Shown piece by piece: positions 7,032-16,044 of a stretch of 46,590 nucleotides of DNA. The DNA is taken from the NCBI GenBank assembly GCA_013823245.1, contig PNLU01000015.1, forward strand, positions 1-46,590, in the 5' to 3' direction. Each line of letters opens with the position of its first letter. The stretch's first letter is position 1. Position numbers and translations under genes: made by a program. The DNA comes from Alcanivorax sp. (GTDB lineage Bacteria; Pseudomonadota; Gammaproteobacteria; Pseudomonadales; Alcanivoracaceae). The notes under the pieces are model-generated. The model saw nothing but the letters and a program-made list of their open reading frames with translations. It made no database searches and was not told the origin of the DNA.

Positions 7032-9308
7032 ATGACGGATCACACCGTGGATCTCGATATCAGCGGCATGACCTGTGGCGGCTGCGTAGGTCGTGTGGAG
7101 CGGGCGCTGTCCGGTGTGCCGGGCGTCCGTGACAGCGCCGTCAATCTGGCCACCGGGCGCGCCCGGGTGACGCTGGCCGCCGACACGGACCTCGCCAGCC
7201 TGCAAGCCGCCGTGGCCGAGGCCGGCTATGCGGCGGCGCCGGTGGAGGACACCGGCCCGGGCCTATCCCGGGCGCAACAGGCCCGGGATGAAGACGCTAC
7301 CGCGCTGCGCCGCTCCCTCTGGTTTGCGGCCCTGCTCACCCTGCCGGTGTTCATCCTGGAAATGGGCAGCCACCTGTTTCCGCCCATGCATCACTGGGTC
7401 ATGCATTACATCGGGCTGCGCAACAGCCAGTTGCTCCAGGCCCTGTTGACCACGCTGGTGCTGTTCGGCCCCGGGCTGCGCTTCTTCCGTCTGGGGGTGC
7501 CTGCTCTGTTGCGGGCCGCACCGGACATGAATTCGCTCGTGGCGCTGGGTACCTCGGCCGCCTGGGGCTACTCGATGGTGGCCACCTTTGCGCCACACTG
7601 GTTACCCGAAGACACCGCGCATATCTACTTCGAAGCCGCCGCTGTGATCGTCACGCTGATTCTGCTCGGGCGTTATCTGGAGGCCCGCGCCCGGGGTCGC
7701 ACCAGCGCGGCCATCCGTCACCTGATGCAACTGCAACCGGACACCGTGCGGGTGCGGCGTGACGACCGGGACCAGGATATTCCGCTGGCCGAGGTGCAAA
7801 CCGGCGACCTGGTCATCGTGCGTCCGGGTGAGCGCATCGCGGTGGACGGCGTCGTGGTGGAAGGCCGCTCATTCGTGGACGAATCCATGATCACGGGCGA
7901 GCCCGTCGCCGTACAACGGACCCACGGCGACGCGGTGATCGGCGGTACCGTGAACGAGCGCGGCAGTCTGGTCTTCCGAGCTGAAAAGGTCGGCGCCGAT
8001 ACCGTGCTCGCCGGTATCGTGCGCATAGTGGAAGCGGCGCAGGGCAGCAAGCTGCCGATTCAGGCTCTGGTGGACAAGGTCACCCTGTGGTTCGTACCCG
8101 CGGTGATGGTCGCCGCCACCCTGACCTTCGTGGTCTGGTTGTTCGCCGGCCCGGCCCCGGCGCTGACCTTCGCGCTGGTCAATGCGGTGGCGGTGCTGAT
8201 CATTGCCTGTCCCTGCGCCATGGGGCTGGCCACACCCACCTCCATCATGGTCGGCACCGGACGCGCCGCCGAGCTCGGCATCCTGTTCCGCCACGGCCAG
8301 GCCTTGCAGGCACTGCGCGACACCGACGTGGTGGCCTTCGACAAGACCGGAACCCTGACGGACGGTGCGCCGCACATGACGGATTTTATCGTGGTCGAGG
8401 GCCAGAATCGGGACACCCTGCTGGCGCAGGTCGCCGCCGCCGAGCGGCACTCGGAGCATCCTCTCGCCCAGGCGCTGGTGCAGGCCGCCAACGAGGCAGG
8501 GCTGGAGCTGCCCGCAACGCGGGACTTCGACGCCACACCCGGTGGCGGGGTCAGCGCGGCGGTAGACGGGCAGCAGATCGTGATCGGCAACGGCACCTGG
8601 CTGACGCAGCAGGGCATTGATCTGTCCGCTCTGGAGGCGGACGCGACGGCGTTGTCGGCGCAGGCGCGCTCGCCCTTGTTCGTGGCGGTAGACCAGCAGG
8701 CCGTCGCCGTCTGCGCCGTGGCCGATGCCCTGAAGCCGGACGCCGCCGAGGCCATTCAGTTGCTGCACCGCATGGGCGTGAAAACCGTCATGATCACCGG
8801 CGACCGGCGCGCTACGGCAGAAGCCATCGCCGCACAGGCCGGCATTGATGAGGTGATCGCCGAGGTACTGCCGGACGGCAAGGTCGAGGCACTGGAAAGG
8901 CTGCGACGCCACGGCCAGCGCGTCACCTTTGTCGGTGACGGCATCAATGATGCACCCGCCCTGGCCGCCGCCGACGTCGGTATCGCGCTGGGCACCGGCA
9001 CCGATATCGCCATCGAGAGCGCCGATACCGTGCTGATGTCGGCACACGTCATGGGCGTGCCGCGCGCCATCGCCCTGTCGCGTGCCACGCTGCGCAATAT
9101 CCGGCAGAACCTGTTCTGGGCGTTTGCCTACAACACGGCCCTGATTCCGGTGGCGGCCGGGCTGCTGTATCCGGCTTTCGGCATTCTGCTGTCGCCGGTG
9201 TTCGCCGCGGGCGCCATGGCGTTGTCCAGCATCTTCGTACTGGGTAATGCCTTGCGCTTGCGGCGCTATCGACTGCCCGCGCGGTTACTGCAGGAGACCA
9301 CAGCATGA
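7032..9308 (+). CDS. copA: Cu(+)-exporting P1B-type ATPase CopA, complete
   Basis: A Cu(I) export pump of 758 residues with a single N-terminal HMA domain (GMTCGGC at residues 12-18, C15 and C18). It has a membrane CPC site in [17 protein letters not shown] actuator motif, DKTGT phosphorylation site, [12 protein letters not shown] and the YN plus MALSS signature of Cu(I) pumps in the last helices. A GTG at 7023 is in frame, but the GGAG ribosome site at 7020-7023 overlaps it and is 8 nt before the ATG at 7032, so the ATG is preferred. The stop overlaps the cueR start (ATGA). The CueR-type promoter just upstream indicates copper induction. Confidence 0.96.
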   Translation: MTDHTVDLDISGMTCGGCVGRVERALSGVPGVRDSAVNLATGRARVTLAADTDLASLQAAVAEAGYAAAPVEDTGPGLSRAQQARDEDATALRRSLWFAALLTLPVFILEMGSHLFPPMHHWVMHYIGLRNSQLLQALLTTLVLFGPGLRFFRLGVPALLRAAPDMNSLVALGTSAAWGYSMVATFAPHWLPEDTAHIYFEAAAVIVTLILLGRYLEARARGRTSAAIRHLMQLQPDTVRVRRDDRDQDIPLAEVQTGDLVIVRPGERIAVDGVVVEGRSFVDESMITGEPVAVQRTHGDAVIGGTVNERGSLVFRAEKVGADTVLAGIVRIVEAAQGSKLPIQALVDKVTLWFVPAVMVAATLTFVVWLFAGPAPALTFALVNAVAVLIIACPCAMGLATPTSIMVGTGRAAELGILFRHGQALQALRDTDVVAFDKTGTLTDGAPHMTDFIVVEGQNRDTLLAQVAAAERHSEHPLAQALVQAANEAGLELPATRDFDATPGGGVSAAVDGQQIVIGNGTWLTQQGIDLSALEADATALSAQARSPLFVAVDQQAVAVCAVADALKPDAAEAIQLLHRMGVKTVMITGDRRATAEAIAAQAGIDEVIAEVLPDGKVEALERLRRHGQRVTFVGDGINDAPALAAADVGIALGTGTDIAIESADTVLMSAHVMGVPRAIALSRATLRNIRQNLFWAFAYNTALIPVAAGLLYPAFGILLSPVFAAGAMALSSIFVLGNALRLRRYRLPARLLQETTA

Positions 9309-9712
9309 ATATCGGTGAAGCGGCCCACGCCTCCGGCGTCAGCGCACGCATGATTCGTTACTATGAAAAAGCAGGGTTGATCGACGCACCACCGCGTACG
9401 GAAAGCGGTTATCGTCATTACCGCGAACAGGATGTGCATATGCTGCGTTTTATCGCACGCGGTCGCGCACTGGGGTTTTCCATGGAACAGTTGCGCACCC
9501 TCACCGACCTGTGGCGCAACGATCAACGCAGCAGCGCAGACGTCAAGGCCCTGGCGCAGTCACATGTTCGCGATCTGACGCAGCGCATTGCTGATTTGCA
9601 GGCCATGGTGGATACGCTCAGCACCCTGGCCCGCCAATGCCACGGTGACGAGCGTCCTGACTGCCCGATTCTGGACGCGCTGGAGAGCAACACTCAGAGC
9701 GGCCAGAAATAG
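9305..9712 (+). CDS. cueR: MerR-family copper-responsive regulator CueR
   Basis: A 135-residue MerR-type activator. The N-terminal winged helix-turn-helix begins [13 protein letters not shown] and contains [10 protein letters not shown] and the RxYRxY-like [10 protein letters not shown] block. A long dimerisation helix follows, and the C-terminal metal loop reads [12 protein letters not shown] with C112 and C120 separated by seven residues, the monovalent copper/silver/gold spacing of CueR. It overlaps copA by 4 nt, so pump and sensor are made together. The likely target is the dyad at 6972-6992. Its 3' end overlaps the convergent SLC13 permease gene by 19 nt. Confidence 0.93.
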   Translation: MNIGEAAHASGVSARMIRYYEKAGLIDAPPRTESGYRHYREQDVHMLRFIARGRALGFSMEQLRTLTDLWRNDQRSSADVKALAQSHVRDLTQRIADLQAMVDTLSTLARQCHGDERPDCPILDALESNTQSGQK

Positions 9713-11466
9713 GCAATCGCTGGCACCGCGACGGCAATCACCACGATTTCCAGCGGCAGCCCCATGCGCCAGTAGTCGCCGAACCGGTACCCCCCCGGCC
9801 CCATCACCAGTGTATTCGACTGATGGCCAATGGGCGTCAGAAACGCGCAGGAAGCGCCGATGGCCACCGCCATCAGGAAGGCATCCGGGTTGACGCCCAG
9901 CTGCTGCGACACACCGAAGGCGATGGGCGCCATGATCAGCGCCGTAGCGGCATTATTGACCAGATCCGACAGGAACATGGTGACCACCAGCACCAGCGTC
10001 AGAATCCAGATCGGGGACAGCGCGCCAGTCACCTGCACAATACTGCCTGCCACAAGATCGGTGGTCCCTGTGGTTTGCAGTGCCTGCCCCACCGACATCA
10101 TGCCGCCCAGCAGCACCAGCACCGGCCAGTCGATATCGCGGTACATTTCCCGCACCGGCAACAGGCCGATCAGCACGTACACCACGACCGCCGTCAACAG
10201 GGCGACCGCCAGCGGCAGCACCGTGGCGCCCAGCGCCAGCGCACCGGCAAACACCACCAGCCCGGTGATCGCGCGCATCGGGCGGTTGACCTTGATGTCC
10301 CGCTCAGCCAGCGGCAGCAGCCCCAGATCACTGACACTGTCGTCAATGCTGTCGGGCTCGCCCTGCAACAGCAACACGTCACCGGCGCGGAAGGTCTGAT
10401 CACGTAGCCGTGTGCGAATGGAAGCGCCTTCCCGCGCCATGGCCACCAGGCTCACCGTCTGCCCGGTGCGGCGGCGCAGATAGCCGCTGTCCCGGCCCTC
10501 CAGCACCGAGCGCGGCGGCACCGTCGCTTCCACCAGACGGAGGTCTTCGGCCTTGATGTTTTCCAGGCCGCTGAGCTTGCTCGCCACCAGTTCCAGCCCG
10601 GACTTGTCCAGCAGCGGTCGCAGGGCTTCAGGGTCCGTTCGCACGATCAGCAGGTCGCCCTCTTCGAGCACGCGCCAGGGGTGCGGATGCAGGTAGCGGT
10701 TCTTGCCGCGCACCAGCCCCACGGCCATGGCGTCATCAGAAAACACCTCGGGCAGTTTGCCGACACGCTCCCCGATCAGCGGGCTCTCGGCCACCACACG
10801 CAGCTCGCAGATGTAGCTGTCGATTTCCACATGGCTGCTGTCACTGGCGCCGACCCCGCGTGGCAGAAAACGCCAGCCCACCAGCGTCAGAAAAGCGATA
10901 CCGACCACCGCCACCAGACCGCCCACCGGCGTGAAATCGAACATGGTGAAGGCCTGGCCGGTGACGTCCGCGCGATAGGTCGCAATGATGATATTCGGAG
11001 GCGTGCCGATCAGCGTGGCCAGGCCGCCCAGGATCGAGCCAAACGCCAACGGCATCAGCAGCAGTCCGGGAGAGCGCTCGCGTTTGCGTGCCGACGCGAG
11101 TGCCACGGGTAACATGAGCGCCAGCGCGCCCACGTTGTTCATGAAGGCGGACGCGAAGCCGACCACCAGGCACAGCGAGCCGATGTGCGCATAGCGCGGC
11201 CCGGTCAGTGGCATCACCCGGGCGGTCAGCAGATCCACGGTGCCGGCATTACTGAGGGCGCGTGAAATCGTGAGCACCGCCGCCACGGTAATGACCGCCG
11301 GATGGCCAAAACCGGCCAGGGCATCGTCCGCATTCACCCAGCCCGCCATGACCACTGCCAGCATGCCGATCAGCGCCACCACGTCGTAACGCCAGCGGCC
11401 CCAGGCAAACAACACCAGAATCGCCAGCAACAGGGCCAACATGCCAATCTGGGCGGTCGTCATCAT
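9694..11466 (-). CDS. SLC13/DASS-family permease with two TrkA-C domains
   Basis: An inner-membrane transporter of 590 residues. N-terminal helices (about 1-200) and C-terminal helices (about 390-590) flank two cytoplasmic RCK_C/TrkA_C domains (about 209-290 and 303-375). Family signatures include NNVGALALMLPVA, GTPPNIIIATYR and, in the second half, DLVNNAATALIMAPIA and PIGHQSNTLVMGPGGY. The family carries divalent anions (sulfate, dicarboxylates) with sodium; the double TrkA_C arrangement resembles bacterial YfbS-type proteins, whose substrates are mostly unproven. It is convergent with and overlaps cueR by 19 nt, and shows no functional link to the copper genes. The start is one of two adjacent ATGs. 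Confidence 0.88.
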   Translation of the reverse strand: MMTTAQIGMLALLLAILVLFAWGRWRYDVVALIGMLAVVMAGWVNADDALAGFGHPAVITVAAVLTISRALSNAGTVDLLTARVMPLTGPRYAHIGSLCLVVGFASAFMNNVGALALMLPVALASARKRERSPGLLLMPLAFGSILGGLATLIGTPPNIIIATYRADVTGQAFTMFDFTPVGGLVAVVGIAFLTLVGWRFLPRGVGASDSSHVEIDSYICELRVVAESPLIGERVGKLPEVFSDDAMAVGLVRGKNRYLHPHPWRVLEEGDLLIVRTDPEALRPLLDKSGLELVASKLSGLENIKAEDLRLVEATVPPRSVLEGRDSGYLRRRTGQTVSLVAMAREGASIRTRLRDQTFRAGDVLLLQGEPDSIDDSVSDLGLLPLAERDIKVNRPMRAITGLVVFAGALALGATVLPLAVALLTAVVVYVLIGLLPVREMYRDIDWPVLVLLGGMMSVGQALQTTGTTDLVAGSIVQVTGALSPIWILTLVLVVTMFLSDLVNNAATALIMAPIAFGVSQQLGVNPDAFLMAVAIGASCAFLTPIGHQSNTLVMGPGGYRFGDYWRMGLPLEIVVIAVAVPAIAYFWPL

Positions 11467-11588
11467 CCATGCTCTTGTTCAGGTGGTGCGACAAGCATGA
11501 CGCCCCACGCCGCAGCGGTCGAGATGACAGGCCAATCAATTTACACTGTGAAGCTGATTACACGTCATGCACCGCGGGAGCACAGCGC

Positions 11589-12056
11589 ATGTCATCCAAA
11601 CAACTGCTGGTGGTCGCCCATGCCCCTTCCCCCAACACCCGCAAGCTGGTGGAGGCGGTGCTGCGCGGTGCCCGCCATGAAGACATCAGCGGTGTCGAAA
11701 CCCGATGGATCGCCCCACTGGACGCGGGGCCCGACGACATTCGTCGCTGTGACGGCATCATTCTGGGCACCACCGAAAATCTCGGCTACATGAGCGGGGC
11801 ACTGAAAGACTTCTTCGATCGCAGCTACTATCCCGTGCTGGAAGAAAAGCAGGGGCTGCCCTGCGCCGTGTATATTCGCGCCGGCCATGATGGCACCGGC
11901 ACACAGCGCGCGCTGGAAAGCATTCTCACCGGTCTGCGCTGGAAGCTGGTTCAGGACATGGTGATCTGCCGCGGGGACTGGCAGGATCATTTCACCGATA
12001 CCTGTGAAGAGCTGGGCCTTTACATGGCCGCAGGCCTGGAAGCCGGTATTTTCTGA
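11589..12056 (+). CDS. flavodoxin/NADPH-dependent FMN reductase family protein
   Basis: A 155-residue protein with a flavodoxin-like fold. The phosphate-binding loop is seen as APSPNTRKLVEAV after the first strand, and a GTTENLGYMSGALKDFFDRSYY segment resembles the FMN-binding second loop of NAD(P)H:flavin oxidoreductases. The frame runs upstream to 11469, but the ATG at 11589 has a GGGAG ribosome site and starts directly at the first beta strand, so I chose it. The substrate is unknown. It is divergent from the SLC13 gene and stands alone. Confidence 0.8.
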   Translation: MSSKQLLVVAHAPSPNTRKLVEAVLRGARHEDISGVETRWIAPLDAGPDDIRRCDGIILGTTENLGYMSGALKDFFDRSYYPVLEEKQGLPCAVYIRAGHDGTGTQRALESILTGLRWKLVQDMVICRGDWQDHFTDTCEELGLYMAAGLEAGIF

Positions 12057-12252
12057 CACGTTTCCGTCACTTACAAAACCCACCGAAAATATAGCCGTTT
12101 TTTACACTCTGCGCTGATTGATGGCGGCATCATGAAGGAGCCTTGCAGGCAAAGGGCGGCAACCCGCCGTCGGGACCCGGGAGCCCTTCACGCGGCATCG
12201 ATGATGCACGTTCGTGCTTGTGCCCCATCACTTTTGCAGACGGAGTTCTGGT
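12057..12252 (+). other. gene-free leader with GC-rich hairpins upstream of OmpA-family gene
   Basis: This 196-nt stretch has an AT-rich first part containing T-runs around 12095-12105, likely promoter, and then a GC-rich block around 12150-12200. The block can fold as GGCGG/CCGCC with a CAAC loop, or alternatively with the outer pair AAGGGC/GCCCTT. A further GCATC/GATGC dyad follows. I compared it by eye with common riboswitch cores (TPP, FMN, cobalamin, c-di-GMP, SAH) and found no match. It may be a structured 5' leader of the OmpA-family gene. Confidence 0.3.
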
Positions 12253-12855
12253 ATGAAACGGATGCTTCCTATCATCGTATTGGCCGCCGCCGCTGGCGCT
12301 GCGCAGGCCCAGACCGCCTACTGGGTCGACAGTAATGGCGAACTGGTGCGCGACGGCTATGGCAATTGTGTCCGCACCGGCAGCTGGAGCGAGAGCCAGG
12401 CGATTGTCGAATGCGACCCTGATCTGGTCCGGGCGGAAACGCCCCGCGCCGAGCCACCACCGCCGCCGCGCCCGGCCGCACCGGCACCCCGTCTGCATCA
12501 GGTCACGCTGGCGTCCGGCACCACCTTTGCCATCGGCAGCGCCACACTGAATGACGACGGCAAGCGCGAGCTGGATGTGCTGGTCGAGCAGCTCAAGGCG
12601 CCCGGCACCAACGTAACGGCGGTCACCGTGGAGGGCCACACCGACAACACCGGTGGTGAAGCCCTGAACCAGCGACTGTCCGAACAGCGTGCCCAGGCCG
12701 TGAAGGATTACATGGTTGAAAAAGGCGTGGACGCTGAACTGATCACCACCGTTGGCCATGGCCAGTCAAAACCCATCGCCGACAACAACACGACCCAGGG
12801 CCGCGCCCAGAACCGTCGTGTCGAGATCAACGTCGACGGCACCGTACAGCGCTGA
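12253..12855 (+). CDS. OmpA-family outer-membrane/peptidoglycan-binding protein
   Basis: A 200-residue exported protein with a Sec signal (about residues 1-20, cleavage near AQA-Q), a short N-terminal domain (residues 21-60, containing DGYGNCVRTGSW), a proline-rich linker (PPPPPRPAAPAP, about 67-80) and a C-terminal OmpA domain (about 85-197). The domain shows GHTDNTGG (128-135), with D131 as the predicted diaminopimelate ligand, and the QNRRVEI motif (186-192). No beta-barrel is encoded, so it is a soluble or tethered peptidoglycan-binding protein rather than classical OmpA. The ATG at 12253 has a GGAG site and begins the signal peptide; upstream in-frame starts precede it without benefit. 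Confidence 0.88.
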   Translation: MKRMLPIIVLAAAAGAAQAQTAYWVDSNGELVRDGYGNCVRTGSWSESQAIVECDPDLVRAETPRAEPPPPPRPAAPAPRLHQVTLASGTTFAIGSATLNDDGKRELDVLVEQLKAPGTNVTAVTVEGHTDNTGGEALNQRLSEQRAQAVKDYMVEKGVDAELITTVGHGQSKPIADNNTTQGRAQNRRVEINVDGTVQR

Positions 12856-12862
12856 TCCCGGG

Positions 12863-13636
12863 TTACATCGCCGCGCCCATTCCGCCATCGATGCGGAACT
12901 GGGCGCCGGTGATGAACCGGCTTTCGTCCGACGCCAGAAACAGCACCATGCTGGCGACATCCAACGATTCGCCATAGTGGCCCAGCGGAATTTTCTGCTC
13001 CAGCATCGCTTTCGCCTGCTCGGCATGCCCCGGATCGAAGCCTTCCTCCAGCGAACGCATCATGCGCGTATTGATCGGCGACGGGTGCACGGAATTGACC
13101 CGCACCTGTGCCACGGCTGCTTCCAGCGCGGCAGACTTCGTCATGCCCACCACCGCATGCTTGGAGGTCACGTAAGGTGCTACCCCCGGGCTACCGGACA
13201 GCCCCGCCACTGACGACATATTGATGATGCTGCCGGAGCGCGCCTTCATCATCTCGGCGAGCACGTACTTCATGCCCAGAAATACGCCGCGCACATTGAC
13301 GGCCATCACACGGTCAAAATCCGCTATCGACTGCTCGATCAGCGGCGCCACGCGACCTTCAATCCCGGCATTGTTGAAGAACACGTCCGGCTTGCCAAAA
13401 TGATCCAGCGTGCTCTGCACATAATGCCGCACGTCCTCTTCACGGCTCACATCGGCAGCCACCGTCAGCAGGGTGTCCCCCCCGCCCAGTTCTGCCGCCG
13501 CCTGATCCAGTGCGCTCTGGTCTATATCCACCAGCACCACCAGCGCGCCCTCATCCAGAAACAGCCTCGCCGTCTCCTTGCCGATACCCCCGGAGCCTCC
13601 GGTGATGATCGTCACCTTGTCCTGTAAGCGTTTCAT
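12863..13636 (-). CDS. short-chain dehydrogenase/reductase
   Basis: A classical SDR of 257 residues. It has the NAD(P) glycine motif TGGSGGIG (12-19), an acidic residue after the second strand (VDIDQ) suggesting NAD preference, NNAG (88-91), catalytic Ser at about 141-142, and Y155/K159 in PYVTSKHA. The C-terminus ends in FRIDGGMGA as in many 3-oxoacyl or hydroxysteroid-type dehydrogenases. The substrate cannot be assigned. The ATG at 13651 overlaps the GGAGG ribosome site; the ATG at 13636 is 9 nt after it and is the better start. Confidence 0.9.
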   Translation of the reverse strand: MKRLQDKVTIITGGSGGIGKETARLFLDEGALVVLVDIDQSALDQAAAELGGGDTLLTVAADVSREEDVRHYVQSTLDHFGKPDVFFNNAGIEGRVAPLIEQSIADFDRVMAVNVRGVFLGMKYVLAEMMKARSGSIINMSSVAGLSGSPGVAPYVTSKHAVVGMTKSAALEAAVAQVRVNSVHPSPINTRMMRSLEEGFDPGHAEQAKAMLEQKIPLGHYGESLDVASMVLFLASDESRFITGAQFRIDGGMGAAM

Positions 13637-13879
13637 GTCCGTCACCTCCATTGCGCCACGTTACTGTCATCCTCGCGCAGCCGGTGCGGCCAGGCATTGC
13701 GCCAGATCAAGAAGCGGCCCTGCGGTCTTTTCCGCATTTTTACGTTCTCCATGAGCCTTGCCGCCGCCGGGCCAGCCGGGAGGGGCGGCGCTACACCGGC
13801 CCAAAGGACCCGCAAACACAGGAACCCCGCAGGCAGGGTCCGGTCCATCACTGCTGTGAACCAGGCAGGGAGATGACGC
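13637..13879. promoter_or_regulatory. divergent intergenic region between SDR and TraX-like genes
   Basis: About 243 nt with no convincing gene. It contains the SDR ribosome site, a sequence TTGCG-N4-ATCAA at 13697-13710 that resembles an FNR/ANR box with one degenerate half, and the ribosome site for the TraX-like gene (GGGAG before 13880). Promoters for both flanking genes must lie here, but no clear -35/-10 pair was identified. Confidence 0.3.
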
Positions 13880-14671
13880 ATGCACCGGGAACAGGCCATC
13901 CAACAGGAGCGCCCCATCTCGCACTGGACCGGCTGGGGGCAGTGGCTGGCTCTGCTGACCATGACCATCGACCATCTGAGCCGGCATGTGCTGCCTGCCG
14001 ACCACGCACTGGAATGGACGCAGGTGACGCTGGGCCGTATCGCTTTTCCGTTGTTTGCCGCCATGGTGGCCTGGCATGGCCTGTTCAATACCCGCGATCC
14101 CATGCGCTACGCACGCCGTATCCTGATCATCGGTCTGGCGGCACAGCTCCCGTTCATGTTGATGCCGCGCGCTTCCGACACCCTGCTGCTGAACGTCTGC
14201 TTCACTTTGTCGTTGGGACTGATGTGGGGCGCCTGGCTGCGCAGCCTGCTGGCCCGCTACCGGGAGGGCCAGCTGGCATCCTCGACGTTGCTGCTGGCCG
14301 TGGCGGGCTCCACGCTGGTCATGTTCCTGGCGGGCCAATGGGTCGAGTACGGCCTGTATGGCCTGATGCTGATTCCCTTGATGATGCTCGCCTTGCATCA
14401 GTTGCATAGCGCCGCCGGAGACACCACCAGCCGCGCGCTGGCACTGCTGAGCGCCTTGCCCGTGCTGTTCGCGGCCGGGCAATTGAACGTCTCGGACGCC
14501 GCCAAGGGGTTTACGCTGGCCACCTGTGTGGTGGTGCTGTTACTGGCCGCCGGCGCGGCGCGCCGGGTGCCGCCGGTCACCTGGGTGATGCCACGCAGGT
14601 TGTGGCTCAGCTGGTACCCCGGTCACTTTGCGCTGATCGCGCTGTGGCTGTGGTCTACCGGAGGCCTTTGA
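13880..14671 (+). CDS. TraX-family integral membrane protein
   Basis: A 263-residue polytopic protein with about seven to eight hydrophobic helices. The N-terminal block WLALLTMTIDHL and the following GRIAFPLFAAMVAWHG are characteristic of the TraX family (named for the F-plasmid pilin acetylase), as is the LLLNVCFTLSLGLMWG helix. Chromosomal TraX-like proteins are acyltransferase-like membrane proteins of uncertain substrate; no conjugation genes are near, so a role in pilin acetylation is not implied. It stands alone, divergent from the SDR gene and convergent with the unknown membrane protein at 14685. Confidence 0.82.
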   Translation: MHREQAIQQERPISHWTGWGQWLALLTMTIDHLSRHVLPADHALEWTQVTLGRIAFPLFAAMVAWHGLFNTRDPMRYARRILIIGLAAQLPFMLMPRASDTLLLNVCFTLSLGLMWGAWLRSLLARYREGQLASSTLLLAVAGSTLVMFLAGQWVEYGLYGLMLIPLMMLALHQLHSAAGDTTSRALALLSALPVLFAAGQLNVSDAAKGFTLATCVVVLLLAAGAARRVPPVTWVMPRRLWLSWYPGHFALIALWLWSTGGL

Positions 14672-14684
14672 GGCGATCGCCGGA

Positions 14685-16040
14685 TCAGCGTTTGCCAATC
14701 ATCTTCTTGGCGTCACAGGCCACCACACCGCGCCCGGACAGCGTAAGTCGCCAGCGCTGCGCGGCCAGCTGATCGCCAGTCTGGTCGCGCCGCACCAGCA
14801 GCAGGTTGAGGAAATGGTGTTTTTCGATGGTGTGCTGCTGGATGTTCTCCGGGGTGGGCGGAAACGTCTCGCTGACCAACAGATGATCCCGGGCATCGTT
14901 GATCATCTCGCTCAGGGCATGGCAATCCAGGCCCAGACTTTCCTGCACCTGATCATCCACCATGGCCTCTTCATCCAGCGTGGTTTCCACGCGATAGCAG
15001 ACCACCTGGCGCTCTTCGCTGATGTACCACTTGCCACGGTTTTCCCGCACCAGTTCAGGCAGCTCCGACAGCTTCTTGTAATCCAGCCAGACACGCTGGC
15101 GCCCCATGGATTTACTGGTATAGGGCCGCAGCAGACTGATGCGCCACTTGGGGCGGCCACGGCGCAGCCGCCGCGTCACCGCCTTGATCAGGTCCTCACG
15201 CAGAATGTCACGCAGGGCATAGATGAACGCGATCATCAACAGCAAGGCCAGCGTCAGTTCGTGGGCGGATTCGCGCGTGCGGAAGATCAGCAGGGTAAAC
15301 AGGCTCATCACCAGCATGGTGGTCGCTGCTTTCACCAGCTTCTGTGTGCCGGTGCCCAGCTCCGTCACGCGCGGCCGTAGCAGCACCGGGTACTCGATCA
15401 GCTTGCTGTAAAGGCGCATGCGGTTCCACACCTTCACCGGGTCGCCTTCATACTCCGGCTCGTATTTGTTGGCTGATCGACGGGTGCGCTCCTCCGCCAG
15501 AAAATCAAGCACCGGCTGACGCGTCCCGGCCTCCAGGGCTTCCCACCCTGGCAATGTCATGGCACGCAGGAACCACTGCTCCGCGTACCAGGAAAAGTAA
15601 ACGTCCAGATGGCGGAAATAACGATCCTTCTTTTCATCGTCCAGGTGCGAGGTGCGCAACCGCTGGGCAAACCGTTCCGTTTGCCGCATCGCGCGCTCCA
15701 GCACGCTGGCCAGTTCTTCATCGTCATCCAGCCGCACACGCAAGCGGTCCATGGACGCCTTGTAGCTGGCGAACCAGGTGCCGAACGTCACTTCATAATA
15801 GGGCGACAACAACGACGCCGAAGGATCTTTTGCCGTTGCCCGGTCACGGGCCGGCTGACCCACCAGACGAAAACGATGGCTGAGGCTGGCATGAAAAAAC
15901 TGCTGCTCGGGCAAGGCCTGTTCCGTCAGGTCCAGATCGTGCGGCACAAACAGGTACATCTCCACCTGATGCGGCCCCGGCTCCTTGAGGATCCGCGTGA
16001 AGCGAATCCGGAAGTCCCCTTCACGTCTCAGAATGAACAT
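14685..16040 (-). CDS. membrane-anchored protein of unknown function, 4 nt after hipA
   Basis: A 451-residue protein I do not recognise. The N-terminal half (1-230) is soluble, rich in Arg/Asp/Glu and aromatic residues (for example YFRHLDVYFSWYAEQW). Two membrane helices follow (about 235-253 and 260-278) with a very short loop, so both halves should face the same side, probably the cytoplasm. The basic stretch VTRRLRRGRPKWR follows the second helix. The C-terminal half (about 300-451) contains YKKLSELPELV and a LLVRRDQTGDQ region. The ATG is 4 nt after the hipA stop, close enough for translational coupling. It may be an older neighbour beside which hipBA inserted, or a third member of the module. 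Confidence 0.75.
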   Translation of the reverse strand: MFILRREGDFRIRFTRILKEPGPHQVEMYLFVPHDLDLTEQALPEQQFFHASLSHRFRLVGQPARDRATAKDPSASLLSPYYEVTFGTWFASYKASMDRLRVRLDDDEELASVLERAMRQTERFAQRLRTSHLDDEKKDRYFRHLDVYFSWYAEQWFLRAMTLPGWEALEAGTRQPVLDFLAEERTRRSANKYEPEYEGDPVKVWNRMRLYSKLIEYPVLLRPRVTELGTGTQKLVKAATTMLVMSLFTLLIFRTRESAHELTLALLLMIAFIYALRDILREDLIKAVTRRLRRGRPKWRISLLRPYTSKSMGRQRVWLDYKKLSELPELVRENRGKWYISEERQVVCYRVETTLDEEAMVDDQVQESLGLDCHALSEMINDARDHLLVSETFPPTPENIQQHTIEKHHFLNLLLVRRDQTGDQLAAQRWRLTLSGRGVVACDAKKMIGKR

Positions 16041-16044
16041 GGCA

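Noticed and set aside
1-9712. Mobile-element borders around the copper cluster
   Set aside because: No transposase, integrase, tRNA target or flanking direct repeat was seen, and the left edge is outside the window.
12150-12200. c-di-GMP, FMN, TPP, SAH or cobalamin riboswitch in the leader before the OmpA-family gene
   Set aside because: None of the conserved core sequences of these classes is present; kept only as an unclassified leader.
13651-14409. Plus-strand frame beginning in the SDR-TraX gap and running into the TraX-like gene in another frame
   Set aside because: Product is Pro/Arg/His-rich without motifs; the overlapping frame starting at 13880 encodes a clear TraX-family membrane protein.
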